Origin: Lepisosteus oculatus
Lineage: Eukaryota > Chordata > Actinopteri > Semionotiformes > Lepisosteidae
DNA length: 64,000 nt
Assembly: GCF_040954835.1 (NCBI RefSeq)
Contig: NC_090714.1
Coordinates: forward strand, 4,142,501-4,206,500
Direction: 5' to 3'
Positions 13,701 to 25,368 of the stretch are shown one piece after another. A program made the translations under genes and the position numbers. Positions within the stretch are counted from its first letter, which is position 1. Every line of letters starts with the position of its first letter. The notes beneath the pieces were generated by a model, which was not told the origin of the DNA, did not search any database, and saw only the letters and a program-made list of their open reading frames with translations.

Positions 13701-16700
13701 AGCTCTGTCTCGCCCTGAGATCGGCTTCGTTTGTCACTGGGAAGACGAGTGATGCATCATAGGCGAGATCATGAAGTACAATTGAGCCCGTGTGTCACAC
13801 ACCATGAAAACAGAAGGTGCGATCTAAATTGCATATAGCCAAGTGTCAGAGCTAAGTGTGTGTTATACTAACAGCACTCTGTCGGCATTGCTCTGTGGTG
13901 TCAGTGCAGGACGATAACAAGGCTAGTGAGCGGGTCTCGGCCCTTTTTAGGTAGTTGGTTCCAGTAAGGAAAAGGTACACAACTCCGGTCCTCCAGGGCC
14001 AGAATATCTTCAAATCACAAACAATTAGCATCACGAAAAAAGACCTTAGAAAAATGCCAGACTGGTCCAGCTACGCTGATGATCTAGAGCTGTGCACCAT
14101 TGCGTTGGGAAAGTAGATGGGAATAAATGATGGGTGTGAAACATCTTCATTCTCTCGCCTCCAGGTTCCATGTGATTGGCTACTCTGAACTGTTCCCATA
14201 ACCCCCCACACTTCCTCCTTCTTACTTTCCCCTGGTCTGAGCAGTTGGGCACATGTGTGCAGGACATGTAGAAGGTGTTATGTAGAAATGTAGAAAATGA
14301 TGATGAAATGTTGTAAATGTTATCTAAATATGGTAAAAGCTGTACTATGTGGTATCTCAAAGGAAAGAAGAGAGCCAGATAGTCAAGTGTCACAGTTTGA
14401 GCATGTTACTACATAATAATAATACCATACAGAGTCAGAACACACTCTTATATAATACGTTGGCACTTAAAATTCTTACCATTATTACAGTACTTTAATG
14501 CAAAGTAACGTTTGCAATGTATTTCAAGTATACAGTACTTTAATAATAAAACGATAATTCTGAGCCTGACGTGCTGTCGTGTTCGTGCGTCGGCAGGACC
14601 ATATCGGCCTACGCGGCGTGTTTGCAGTCGGCTGCGCCGTCCTCACCCTGCCCGTCTTTGCTCTCCTGGCCTTCACCTTCGTCCCCCCTCTGGTCTCCAC
14701 CGTCTGGCTGGGCATCACCTACTCCTTCGCTGCCGTGAGTACACGAGATCCCTCCTGACTCAGGCCAGCCTCACGGCTGACTGTGATTTCACCGGTGGTC
14801 CCTTCACGAGCCGCCAGAGACCGAGCGATTAAAGGGGTCTCAGCCCGGTTATTAAGTCCTGGTAACGAGATCAATTAATTGACGGTGCCGAAATCTTTTA
14901 CAGACATAGAATTAAGCACACAATCCTGAGCCTTGCGAAAGTACTGGCAGTCGCCACGATGTTGCAAACGATGACGATGATGTGGCCCTTCCTGCTCACT
15001 AGTCCCTGTAATGACTAATGTAATGAGATGTACGAGCGAATAAGAACGGGTTGATATTCCACCGCAGAAAGTTTTCAATGTGATCTGCGTGCAGAGTTAA
15101 CAGGCAAGTTCCTTTTATTGGCAAAACCTTCTCAAAATTGAAAGCAATAGTTCTACTGGATTTAGGCTGCTTATTGACAATGTCACAGGGCCGCATCACG
15201 CCACTGGAGGTTTTGTTTCCTCGTTCTGAATTGCAGAACGTAGCGCTACGCATCCCTGGACATGTAATCTATTTTGCGATGTAAATTGGTACAATGTGTA
15301 CATTTTTCTTTTATTGTGGTGTGAAACACGCTCATCAATGCTGTTCCCCTTGAACTTCCATTCCCTAACTTGTTTTACTCACATGTTCACCTTGCGATTC
15401 CGTGTTACTTCCTGAAACGCTCACTATATAGTTGCTCATTGTTTCATTTTTACACATTTCAATGCGCAGGCTCAGACCTTGTGAATTTTGACCTGTGGCT
15501 GAAGTGAATAGAAGGCTTCTCTGGGGTGGGGGATGCACGAGGGGTCGGCGCTCTGAGAATTGTAGGAAGTAAATAAGCTGAACTATGTTAAGTTGAATCC
15601 GGTGATGTGTGTATGTGACGTGTCAAGTCATGTGAAAGTCTCAACTGCGAGACAAGTGCTCTTAAGTGTGCGAAGACAAGGAGGGGGGGGTGATTGGTAA
15701 ATCACATTTAGGTGGTGATTTGCTAGCCGGAAACCATGATGTGTTGCTCAGCGACGGAAAGGGAGCTTTGTTACTGTTCACACTGCTGTGTGGGCTGTGA
15801 TTTGCCCTCCTATACATACATGGGTGGATTGGAAAGAAACAGCTTTGACAAGAAATGCTTGAGATTGAGTTGAAATGAGTGACATTGAAATAATCCATCT
15901 GCACCAGTGTTGAGGCTTGTGATCTTAGGGCGAATGGGAGCATTCTCTGGAATGTTTGAAAAGCTAAAAAGTGGAACTGACTTATTTTTGCAGACTTGAG
16001 GCAGTTTGATTCAGCCCCTTGTTTGAAACATAACAGTTCCTTAAAAGCCTTAAAAGCTTGAACTATTATTTGTGCTGCTCATTCGTGATCTGTAGGGTAC
16101 AAGTACAGCCAGCATACAACACTCAGTCTGAGCTGTGCACCAGAAATAATATAAATGGAGAATATTCAGAAAAGTACAACGATCACTTATTTTATTATTT
16201 TTTTCTAGTTAGTATCAGTATCATTGTTTTTGTTTTGTAGACTGGACACTTTTTAATCAAACCATTTTCTCTTCAAGCAGATTCTTTGCTTAAGTACCAT
16301 GAGTGCTGCAAGTAGTTTAAAGAAATGGTTGTTCACCCCAATTCATCCTTTCCCTTTATTGTACACAAACGTACTGTATGCATTTTCTCCTGGATTTACA
16401 TGATCTGTGCAACTTTTTTCTTTCAGGCAAGCATGTGGCCATCTATCCCTCTGGTTGTCCCTCGGGCAACTCTGGGGACAGCTATGGGTCTTGTCACCTC
16501 AGTACAGATGATTGGAATAGGTATCTCCAACCTTATAGTTGGGCAGATTCTGGGAACCAAGTCCAGGTATGGCATGCTGATGAAAAATTCCCTGATATTA
16601 AAAACAATACTCTTTATTAGAGTGACCTTTTCCCATTGCAAAGGTCAAATTTTGGACCTTCCAAACTTTTCTAATTCCATTGACTTTTTTAAAAAATAAA

Positions 16701-18105
16701 AACAATTTTCCAGTCAATATCAAATTGTGATCTTCACTGAAACTGGAGCATCTCTTGATATTTTTTTCCTGTTTCAATTCTTGTTCAATTTCTGCTTTTT
16801 TGTTTTTCAAAGGGACAACCGTTTCAATAGAAGGATCCTTTTTTTTTTGCTGGAATAACTTCTCATCTCCAGCTGCAGTTCTAAAAAAAGCTCTAAGCGT
16901 TTTTTTTAGAGCTTTTCAGTGGGCTTTGTACATGGTTTTGTGAAGCTCCTTCCAGGAAAGAAGAAGCGTTCTGCACAGCCTGTGCCGAAATTAACAAATA
17001 TAGCAGAAAATTGCCTGCAGCCCAAATTATCCTGTAGCTGCGGTAGAAACAAAAACGCTGTTTAAAGAGGAAAAACAAAACAAGCAATGCAAAAGAAAGA
17101 AAGAGCAAGCGTTATTTTGCTGTTTACTTTCTTTTTCTGTCCGTTAAATATTCCAGATCAGGCAACTCCCAGCACATTAGCAATAAATCATTTAGTATTT
17201 ATATATTTTAATTCCAGGGCACTTCGCAAATAAAAGGGGGACCCACATCAACTATCACTCCACAGCAAATCAGGGGGGGATGTGACCAGCTACCTCAGCG
17301 GTAGAATTAAGGGGGAAATCGAGGCAGGCGAGACTGGAAGCCCACAGCGGGATTTAGCCACTCCAGCGGAATTAGCACCCATACCGTTAAGAGTGTTGCT
17401 GTGGAACTTGGTTTAACAGCCCCTTGCGTGACCCCCCTGGTGCTTCAGTCTGCCTGTCTCGGCCTCTTGCAGTGATGTGAAGATCCCGCTGTGGCGGTGG
17501 CAGCAGATGATGGTCTTCATGCTGGCCAATACGATCGCCTGCATCGTCACCTCGGTCGTGCTAAACGTTGTGGATCAGCGCCAGGTATGGAAACCACCTT
17601 AATATTTGCTTTTCTTGCCACACCAGTATTCCGCTTTTCCGTTTTGGAATTTCGTCTGGACTGGGGGAGATTTAATAATTGGTCTAAATATAAAGGCCTT
17701 GTTGTGGTTTAGTATTGGTATGTTTCTCAAAAACAAAATGGTTACCAGCTAGTCTTGTTGAGATGCTAACAATTTTGCTGTCATTCATTTTATGCTTTCT
17801 TGGAGACCTCTTATTGTTACATGATTAATTAAAGGGCTTCGTACAAGCTTCTGTTTAAGCTAGGAGATACAAGCCTCAACACGAACATTGCTCTCAGGTG
17901 CTCTGGTTTTCTTACTTTCATTTTGATTCCTGGAGGGCTCGAACCATCTTCTAAAGAAAAGCTGCTTGCCTTGCAGGGTGGGACCCTCAATAAAACAACA
18001 AAGCACTCCTCTGAGGCACCCCGAGAGCCTCCTGCCCACTCCTCAGAAACATCTCCCCTTCTGGAAGAGGAGGACACCATTCGCTTCGAGCCCATTGACA
18101 GCTAA
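4788..18105 (+). CDS. mfsd1l: MFSD1-like major facilitator transporter, complete, 13 exons
   Basis: Major facilitator of the MFSD1 family, whose founder is a lysosomal dipeptide exporter stabilised by GLMP. Coding exons: 4788-4809, 6186-6286, 7331-7455, 8179-8234, 9440-9580, 10291-10449, 11587-11702, 12767-12867, 13559-13670, 14597-14734, 16427-16566, 17473-17584, 17977-18105. All have GT-AG borders and phases add up to 483 aa (human MFSD1 is about 465). Family hallmarks are LTFGSYFCFD in TM1, LLYAIYAWTN before TM2, GFLIDKLGNR in the first cytosolic loop, FWFKGKELALAFGL in the middle, and ASMWPSIPLVVP late. NLT and NGS sequons lie in the TM1-TM2 luminal loop. The N-terminus has only about seven residues before the TM1 region, and the tail carries ETSPLL (465-470). 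Divergence from MFSD1 suggests the paralogue mfsd1l. It is tail-to-tail with jpt2. Confidence 0.88.
6691..6880 (-). mobile_element. tRNA-Met-derived SINE with 14-bp target duplication
   Basis: Read on the minus strand, a tRNA-like head at 6881-6812 shows a D-arm region, an anticodon loop CTCATAA (CAT, methionine elongator type) and a T-arm with GTGGGTTCG. The unrelated body ends in a (CATC)n tail at 6704-6691. The element is flanked by the perfect direct repeat CTGTCCTACCTAGA at 6677-6690 and 6881-6894. That is the signature of LINE-mediated insertion. The acceptor stem is imperfect, so it is a SINE and not a working tRNA gene. It lies in intron 2 of mfsd1l, antisense. Confidence 0.82.
6960..7095 (+). 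repeat. possible SINE/LINE 3' tail
   Basis: The block with 'gtaaagcactttgggc' followed by 'ataaaagagc' resembles the conserved 3' tails of fish L2-mobilised SINEs. Element limits are unclear. Confidence 0.35.
8318..8400 (+). repeat. possible hAT-type terminus
   Basis: CAGGGGTCCCCA at 8318-8329 resembles hAT non-autonomous element termini. I did not find a matching second end, so only a fragment is proposed. Confidence 0.25.
10711..10922 (+). repeat. probable hAT-like MITE
   Basis: About 210 bp begins with CCAGGGGTGTCCCTCGCTGG and ends with a loosely inverted block in which GGACCAGAGGTCTCC is visible. Terminal shape and AT-rich body fit a non-autonomous hAT element in mfsd1l intron 6. No target duplication was confirmed. 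Confidence 0.4.
11939..12685 (+). repeat. composite interspersed repeat, copy A (hairpin + MITE fragment + tRNA-SINE)
   Basis: About 745 bp in mfsd1l intron 7, nearly identical in order and sequence to copy B at 38447-39189. Parts in order are a hairpin (12012-12049, 15-bp stem with one mismatch), and a block at about 12059-12150 that also occurs in the element at 12936-13245. Then come about 250 bp of unique DNA and a tRNA-derived SINE module from about 12404. The SINE has a B-box-like GGTTCAAATCC at 12472-12482 and a 'gctaataaag' end. The short frame in it is not a gene. Confidence 0.85.
12936..13245 (+). repeat. probable hAT-like MITE sharing a block with the composite repeat
   Basis: Left end CAGTGGTTTCTGACCCTAGC and right end (inverted) CAGGGATCTCCAGCCCTG are loosely inverted copies. 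The left ~100 bp matches the middle block of the composite repeats with moderate identity. It lies in mfsd1l intron 8. Confidence 0.45.
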
Positions 18106-19014
18106 CGACCGCCTGCTGCGGCCCAGCAAAGGGAAAGCTTCTGGCTTGAAAGGGATAACAGGGCTGCACTTTGCCTTTTCAGGAATGCTAGGGAAAACAC
18201 TTTCGGCGAGGTCTGGAAAAAGGGATAATCACACTTGGAAGAAGTGTTGGCAAGGCCACTGCCGAAAGATTCTATAACTCTCAGAAGCCAATGCACATAC
18301 AGATTTTCTGGTACGCACATTAATGACAGAAACTTTTAGTTTTAATAATGACAGTTTTAGTTTTAGTTTGTTTACACTATATGGTTTTCAGAGACTCATG
18401 GGAAAACCCAAGATCAGCGATGTACTCCAAAAGTCTGTTGCAGTTTAGCTAGAACCATTTCTGGTGTTTGGTGTATTACTGTCCAAGCACGAGATAGCCA
18501 TTTAATTATGGCGTATTTTGTTGTGCACACAAAAGCACCAATGTTTTGCTATGCCAGTGGGATTATGCAAGTCAGGAAAGTACCAATTGCTTCATGCACT
18601 TTTGTCTTTTCCTGCCTTGGCATCAAGGATAGTACATTTCAAGCAAAGTGGATCCTGTCTCGCAGTTTAAATGCAGTTATTCTAGCTCTTTTAGTTTCTG
18701 AAATGTTATATTGCTATTAAGAGCACTAAGACCGAGCGGATACTATTAATGCCCATTTACTTAAGTATAATAGGTTTCAGTTGCAGAATTACTTGATTCC
18801 TATCTTACTTAGGTGCATTACACAGTGCTATAAACACCAATATGCAGATTTCTCCTGAAGGAAGATGTTACAAGTATTAATGCTGATGACCTCAATACTT
18901 TCTTTAAACAGTTGGAACTGGTGAGGCTGTGTACTTTCTACAGTATTTTGGAGTGTTTTATAATAAGGTATGGAAAGATCTTAAGACTTTTGAAGATCCA
19001 GTAGAATTAATAAA
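18106..19014 (+). other. mfsd1l: mfsd1l 3' UTR with candidate poly(A) signal
   Basis: AT-rich sequence after the stop codon. An AATAAA at 19009-19014 is a plausible poly(A) signal, giving a ~0.9 kb 3' UTR. The end is inferred. Confidence 0.45.
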
Positions 19015-19184
19015 TTAAATGGGTACCTAAAGTCATTCAGGAACATTTCAATAGCATCATTAAAATTTATTTTCCCAGTTTCAGCTGAGTTATCAGTCCC
19101 CTGCATTAAGAGCAAAATTTAAGAACCTCCATTTAATGAGGGATATGTTTTTCCACCATCGCTTTGGCATAGAACAGTCTTCCT

Positions 19185-19412
19185 GGGGTAAGTCATGGCC
19201 TCCTAATAATCCCCATCGATGAATTGGCTTCATCACTCTGCTCTCCTCTCCACTGAGAGCTGGTCTGTGGGGAGTGTTCTGGCACACTATGGCTGCCATC
19301 ACATCATCCAGGTGGGGCTGCACATTGGTGGCGGTGGAGGGGAGTCACCATTACCTGTAAAGAGCTTTCAGTGTCCAGAAAAGCGCTATATAAGTGTAAG
19401 CAATTATTGCTT
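19185..19412 (+). repeat. truncated copy of the 5S-SINE body and tail
   Basis: This stretch matches the 3' two-fifths of the 5S-derived SINE at 23197-23683. It shares the 'aattggcttcat' block, the 'ggtggggctgcacatt' block and the tail in which 'cctgtaaag' is followed by a 'gtccagaaaagc' block. The 5S head is absent, so it is 5'-truncated. It lies between the 3' ends of mfsd1l and jpt2. Confidence 0.8.
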
Positions 19413-19475
19413 TGAAAATTGTGGCCAAAAAGTGAACACGCAATCAAATCAGCCAACTTAATCAAAATACAATTG

Positions 19476-19481
19476 TTTATT
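19476..19481 (-). terminator. jpt2: jpt2 candidate poly(A) signal
   Basis: TTTATT on the plus strand reads AATAAA on the jpt2 strand, about 1.05 kb after the jpt2 stop. It would place the two convergent 3' ends roughly 0.45 kb apart. No other good AATAAA was noticed closer to the stop. Confidence 0.45.
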
Positions 19482-20535
19482 GCAAAGAATCAGACACAGG
19501 TTTTTCTGCTCTACTCACTGCCAGCCAGGCACATTTGTATGTAGTAAGGCACACAAAGTAAAGGCTGGCACTTCGTGGGCTGAACACACAGGGAACACAC
19601 CACACTGCAAGATTCCCTCCATGAGGAAATCACCTCCTCTTTTCCTCTCTTTCTTCACATGGTCTTCAAGTTTTAATTTAAAACATAAAATGCCCTCCCG
19701 AGTTCTGTTACCACATTCTTTGTAGAACCAGCAATGGTAAAACAGAATACCCTGCCAATATTTTTATACACATATATAAAATTTCTGAAGCACTTTTTTG
19801 GCTTGCCCATTACTTTTTGGCGCTGCAGTTCCTAAATATGGTTTACCAAGAGGACAGTATGTTTCAGACAAGTCCGTTACACAAGGCGAGGCAGAAGGGG
19901 GAGGAAAGTAAATTGCAGACCAAAGCTCTTTGCTGTAAAACTAAGAAGTGCTGCCCTGGCCAAACAATGGAGCAGCATGGGATTGCAAGATGGTCATTTC
20001 CTTTGCTGGATTAGTCTGCATGCGTGTGGGTAAAGCTAAGATCTTGCAGTTTGCTATAAATCAAAAAAAGCCTCTTTGCTACACCTGGGACAAACACTCA
20101 TCAGCAGGTAAGGAAAAATGGATGATTTTCTCAAATGAGCTAAATCTGAACTAGAATAGAGGCAGTTACATTTTGAACACAGGTCCGTTTCAAAAACAGT
20201 TTTAAAATTTCCACATGATAAGAGCAAAGCGAGTGAGAACTGTAGAAACTTGGGACAGGGGCTGTCAGACCTTCACGATGCGCTTCCGAGAGCCGCCTAC
20301 CCAGTTATTAAATCGGTATGAACATTAGTAAAAATTTACGTCAATTTGGACTCAACATAACCAGACGCAAATTGAAGCAAAGTTATTTTAGAATAGTACA
20401 TCACCCACCTAACTCAGGAGCTACACAGAAGCAAGAACAACATACCTAAATCACGGTAGAGAAGTACAGCAACTCTACAAAGGTTCCTTTCGGACAACGG
20501 GAGAAGGAAAGTGCAGGGGACGAGGGCGCGGGCCG

Positions 20536-23500
20536 TCAGTAGAAGGCCACGCTCGACTTGCCTCCCGGGGGGTGGATGACCTTGTTGTGAGAGCGTGGCC
20601 TAGGGCCCAGCCGGGGCTCGTGGTCATCCACGGAGGCCTGAAGGGCCGCTTCCTCCGAAGGAGGCTGGGGGGCAGCGGCCTCCTCCTTCTCCTCCTCCTC
20701 CTCCTTCCCGTTCTCCTTTTCCTGCTCCTTCGGTCTCTCCTCTGGCACCTCGGCCTTCGGCTGCGGAGCTGGACGGGCAACATGCAGGAAAACGGTCGGT
20801 GAGCGGGAATCAACACCCACCTCCCATCACTCCGGGTTCACAGACGCCCTGCGAGGAAGTCTGGGTTCTCCTTACTAACACGCCACAGCAGCAGATCCAT
20901 TTTCTTCTTGCTTTCTGTGCCACTGGGTTATATAAAGAATGATCGCCTCCCTTTGCATTATCTCCACCCAAACATCAGAGGAGGTTAGGTAACCACATTG
21001 CCTGAAGGAGTGTAATCACTTCCTAATACCCACACATTACCATTTCCTAAAAAATGAAGTCTACTCGTATTATTTTGAAAGGTCCATAGTACTAACGTGG
21101 TCTCTAGAGTTTGCTCCATCCTTGTGCCCCACATTTCCTTAAACCAAGCGAATGGCACTAAAAACAGGAGAAGCAGTCAAGAAAGGATGAGGCAAAGACC
21201 ATGTCCTGGAGTTCAAATGGTCATATTAAACCTAGAAGTATTTGTGTGTAACCCAGTATGAAGTCCTCTACTCACATTCAGGTTCCTGATTTGAATCGCC
21301 ATCTTCAAATATATTGGTATCCTATAGGGAGGAAAGAAAAAAAAAGGATAATTATTTCTGGGGAATCTGCTGCACAGAGCTATTGCAGCATATTCAGGAA
21401 GCTGGATCCAATTTTAAAACAGTTACATTTCAGCTAAATGAACAGGTATGTTTTCACTTAGTAAGTAATGGCTTCCCCAAACCCTTAGGTTTTTACAGCT
21501 GCAGTGAAGCTTGCACTACTATTCATTCAAATGGAAAAAACTCTCCATGTTTTGGATTCACTATTAGTTGCATTCACTGAAAATCCAACCTCAACCCTCT
21601 GCATCTCTTTTATATGTTCCGAAGTGCTTCAATGTGAGATACGTGCCTTTGGTTTGTTGGGGTGGCCCCGGATAGCCGTGCTGCTCACCGGGTCCCCAAA
21701 GATATTGCTGCTTTTCCCCCCCGGTGGGACATGCCGCTGCTGGTGACGAGCCGTCTCGGACTCTCCAAAAATCCCACTGCTCTTTCCACCTGCACAACAG
21801 ACACAGAAACAGTCACTCCGGTGTGCAAAGTTGTAGATTTGAGACTACAGGGCTGAAATCCCAAGTCCAGTAAAAACTGAGGATTTTGTAGCGACTTGGA
21901 TTTATTTGAACTGCATCAAGGGAACAAAGTATACAAAAAACACTGGCCTCGGGCAGTCGGAAAGAAAAGGGCACTAAAGAAACCACAGCACAGGGTCGTG
22001 AACAGATTACCTGGATATACATTTTCCCCAGGATTAGTTTACACTGCATTTAGGAGCAGACAAACTAGGACTCGCAGGGCAAAGCAAATCAGCATTAACT
22101 GTCAATACAGATGAGGTCTCCAGGCCCTCCGATTCATCCAGCTCACGCCCATGAGCAACCCCGGTCTATTACATATCCTTCAGCACCTCGCTGATCTGTC
22201 TAAAGAGTCTCATGGCTTCAGGTTCGATTTGCATTCGGCCTGGCAATATCTGCTGACAGGCTGTGAAGGTATCATGACTCGCCACCTGACAAGTCAATTA
22301 AAATAATCCAATCAGCCACCGCTCGTCAAAAAATGGCTTATTCCTGGTGGAGGGGGGTTCACAGTGACCCAAAGAGCATCCCGGGAGCACAGGGTCAGTG
22401 CAGGACACCAGTCCACTGCAGGGCTTGCGCAAGCAAACACACAGTCAACTCCGAGACCCCCAATCCACCTAGAAACCACCTCGTCTGAAGCAGCCAGCGA
22501 AATCCACCACAAAAAAAAACAAGAGGACTTCTCTTGCTTGAAATTCCTTGTTTTGAAAAAAAGTTTTTTTTTTTAGATCTAGAGGAAAATATTTATGAAA
22601 ATCCCTACTGTGCATTCACAAACCACCATCACTCAGGCTGCAGATGGCTCTTTGCTGATTTGGACAAAACACCAACAGGAAGTGTCCAGCAAAAACGACA
22701 CTTTTAGGAATGGTACACGCACAGCACAGCAAATTCTCAGTCTCTCAATGAAATGTTAGGAAGGGTGATGTCTCTATACACTACCAGTTATGAATTGACA
22801 TTGCGATGCGGTTTCACCTTATTTCACAAAAGAGGCTGGCAACAAGACAGGGGCGGCATAAAACATTTGCTGTGAAGGCACAGCCTACTCAACACGGGCT
22901 GCGCTGACAAGCTCATGCTGCAGTCGTCCGGTATTAACCATTTCACCGAGCTGGGACACGGGTCTAGTTACTCACCAGGTGGGTTTGTCCTTTTAGGGCC
23001 ACTCTGTGCTTCATCTGGAGGTCCGAAGATATTTGAAGCCATCTTGTGCGGTTTGGTAGCTTGGGAGGTGTTCTCACTGACCCCGAACAGGTCACTAGAG
23101 CCTCCCCCTGGAGGTCTCAGTACCCTGGAATTACCATACAGGTAAAAAACATTTATTTGTGAAAGCGCATTCATGGTGAACAGCAAATGGCCAGCAGCCA
23201 TATCACCCTGCAACTCACAACCGGCAACCCACTGGAGCTCAGCAGGTGTGAGCCTGGTAAGTACCTGGATGGGAGACTCCTGGGAAAAACTAAGGTTGCT
23301 GCTGGAAGAGGTGTTAGTGAGGCCAGCAGGGGGCGCTCACCCTGCAGTCTGTGTGGATCCTAATGCCCCAGTATAGTAACAGGGACACTATACTGTAAAC
23401 AGGTGCTGTCCTTCGGATGAGATGTAAAACCGAGGTCCTGACTCTCTGTGGTCATTAAAAATCCCAGGACATTTCTCCCCTCCTAATTAATCCCCATCTA

Positions 23501-25368
23501 CGAATTGGCTTCATTATTCTGCTCTCCTCCCCACTGATAGCTGGTGTGTGGTGAGTGTTCTGGCGCACTATGGCTGCCGTCATCCAGGTGGGGCTGCACA
23601 TTGGAGTCCCCATTACCTGTAAAGTGCTTTGAGTGGAGTGTCCAGAAAAGCACTATATATGCGTAAGCAATTATTATTATTGATGCCCAACAAATTGTAC
23701 AGTATACTTAAATCAGAGCCGAGACACTACTGTACATAACAGGCTTAATACAGCAAGTTACACAGCAAAATACTGTGCTAGACAGGCTTAAGTCAACAAC
23801 AATAGATCAGCTCTATAAAAGAAAACTAACAGGCATGGAGCCACAAATTCAGTAAAGGTGCTTGCGGTCAAACAGTAGCTTCCCAGTCAAATTTGGATCT
23901 AGATCCTGCCTAAACAGGTTCAGGAATGAGAATGAAGCCAATTAATCCACTTCATATGAAGGCATATATAAGCCATTTGAAAATGCGATTGTGCTAAAAG
24001 AAATAGTTTTGCACCCTGTATGTGAAGAACAGTGCCCCGTTTCTCTTACTTGCCCTTGTGACTTGACTATCGCCTCAAGCAGCAGATTCCGCTTCGTACT
24101 GGAATTAACGTTAAAAGACAGGGGGGAAAAATAACCCAATACCCCTGTGAAGCTCGCTAGGGCCGTCTTCATGTGCACAGCTACCAGAGGCCGTGGCCCA
24201 GTTTCTCAGTGCGCACACGGAGCGTTCAGCTCCGGCCGCGCCTCTCCACGGGCGGTTCTGGGTTATACGACACGCACAGATTTGCCACTTGTGATTTTTT
24301 TTTTTAAATCCGGTGACGCCGGCCATCGATTCCTATTAACCCTCCCCCCCCCCGAGTGACCACCGACGCCTGGGCAGAAAGACAGTGCGCCTGCAGAGCC
24401 CACGATCAGCAAGCCTTTGTGCTGTTTCACGACCCGGCCCGGGCTAGACTCCATCCGCGCCCAGGTCTGTCCTCCGGGATTAAAGACCGGCCATCCCGGG
24501 TGAAGTCGCCCCTCCCGTCCCCGTGTCTGAGTCTTTAAGCTCCCCTTCATCGCCAAACCGCTTACAACAAGGACGGGAGCGATCTGGCGGATTTTCCGCA
24601 CTGCCCTGCGCGTCGTCTGCGGGACACACAACCCAACCCAACCCCCCCCACTCCGACAGGAGTGACAAAACATTGATTCTCCCCTCCATTGTGAACGCGA
24701 AACCCTTTCCAGCACCAAAAAAAGACGCGAGAAACAGCCGATGCGGCGCCCCAAGAAGACCCCGAGTTGTCCACGTAGATCATCCCCCCCCCCCAGAAAC
24801 TGGGAGCGAACAGGACTGAATTTCCCGGGCTGGTTCTGGATTATTCTGGCGATCATTTCCCGCTGTTAAAGGACGATACACCACGTGTGGAGCCCTAAAG
24901 ACCTACTTTATTACAGGAACTGCGCAATTACAACCAGGACTGTCCGGTTTTGCTCTTTCTTGAGGGGGGAGGAGGCGATGAGATAATACCGCCGCTCGGT
25001 GTAGAAAACCCCTAAAAACGGCAAAATAACAAACAAAAAAACCCCTGCGATTTGCTCTCCTCGCTTGACGTGATCAACGGTAACCTAAGAGGAAGACGCT
25101 CCTGCAGCCGGCCGTAACCCTGCGGGCTAACCCGAGGAGACAACCGTAGCCCCGGCCGGGCCTGCCGGCTGGAGCAGGACCTCCGGCCGCCGAGCTCGCC
25201 ACCCGCACTGACGTGGTGCGCTCAGCCGCCCCAGTTCCTCTTTTTTTTTTTTTGTTTAATCAAAACCCTTTTAAAACTAGGAGGGCAGCTCCTCTCGCGG
25301 GTGTGGTCCCTCCTCGGTTTCTCTCACCTGGAGCTCGGCTTGCCGCTGCTCTCCAGCCCCTGAAACAT
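20536..25368 (-). CDS. jpt2: jpt2 / HN1L (Jupiter microtubule-associated homolog 2), complete, 5 exons
   Basis: Small, intrinsically disordered Jupiter-family protein. Mammalian JPT2/HN1L binds NAADP and couples it to endolysosomal calcium release, and the family associates with microtubules. Coding exons on the minus strand: 25368-25328, 23124-22976, 21789-21689, 21321-21276, 20768-20536. Phases add up to 189 aa (human 190). The start MFQGLESS matches the family. Four PPGG-centred repeats are visible near residues 18-28, 62-72, 85-95 and 179-189, plus the KMASNIFGP block. The segment [15 protein letters not shown] and the PPGGKSS ending give a near-identical family C-terminus. A Glu/Lys-rich stretch (about 122-142) precedes it. 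JPT1/HN1 is excluded by this C-terminus. The gene is head-to-head with cramp1 and convergent with mfsd1l. Confidence 0.93.
22320..22480. repeat. probable interspersed repeat fragment
   Basis: A block with 'gaccccaaagag'-like and 'caggacaccagtccactgc' wording resembles the widespread fish repeat also seen at 44115-44390. It lies in jpt2 intron 2 (between exons 2 and 3). Family not resolved. Confidence 0.35.
23197..23683 (+). mobile_element. 5S-rRNA-derived SINE (SINE3 type)
   Basis: The first ~110 bp resembles 5S rRNA: GCCATATCACCCTG at the start, then AGCTCAGCAGG, GCCTGG and the hallmark CTGGATGGGAGACTCCTGGG internal-control region. The body includes GCCAGCAGGGGGCGCTC and ends in the 'gtccagaaaagcac' tail followed by (ATT)n. 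This is the structure of SINE3 elements, transcribed by RNA polymerase III from a 5S-type promoter. It lies in jpt2 intron 1, antisense, with its head about 70 bp upstream of exon 2 on the gene strand. Confidence 0.88.

Noticed and set aside
16880-16920. Short hairpin with an 11-bp AAAAGCTCTAA stem
   Set aside because: It is small and flanked by homopolymer runs in an intron; nothing suggests function.
23197-23310. True 5S rRNA gene
   Set aside because: The 5S-like part diverges from 5S rRNA and continues into a SINE body and tail.
24263-24856. 197-codon minus-strand frame in jpt2 intron 1
   Set aside because: It has a GC-rich, low-information composition, no family resemblance and no fitting splice context.
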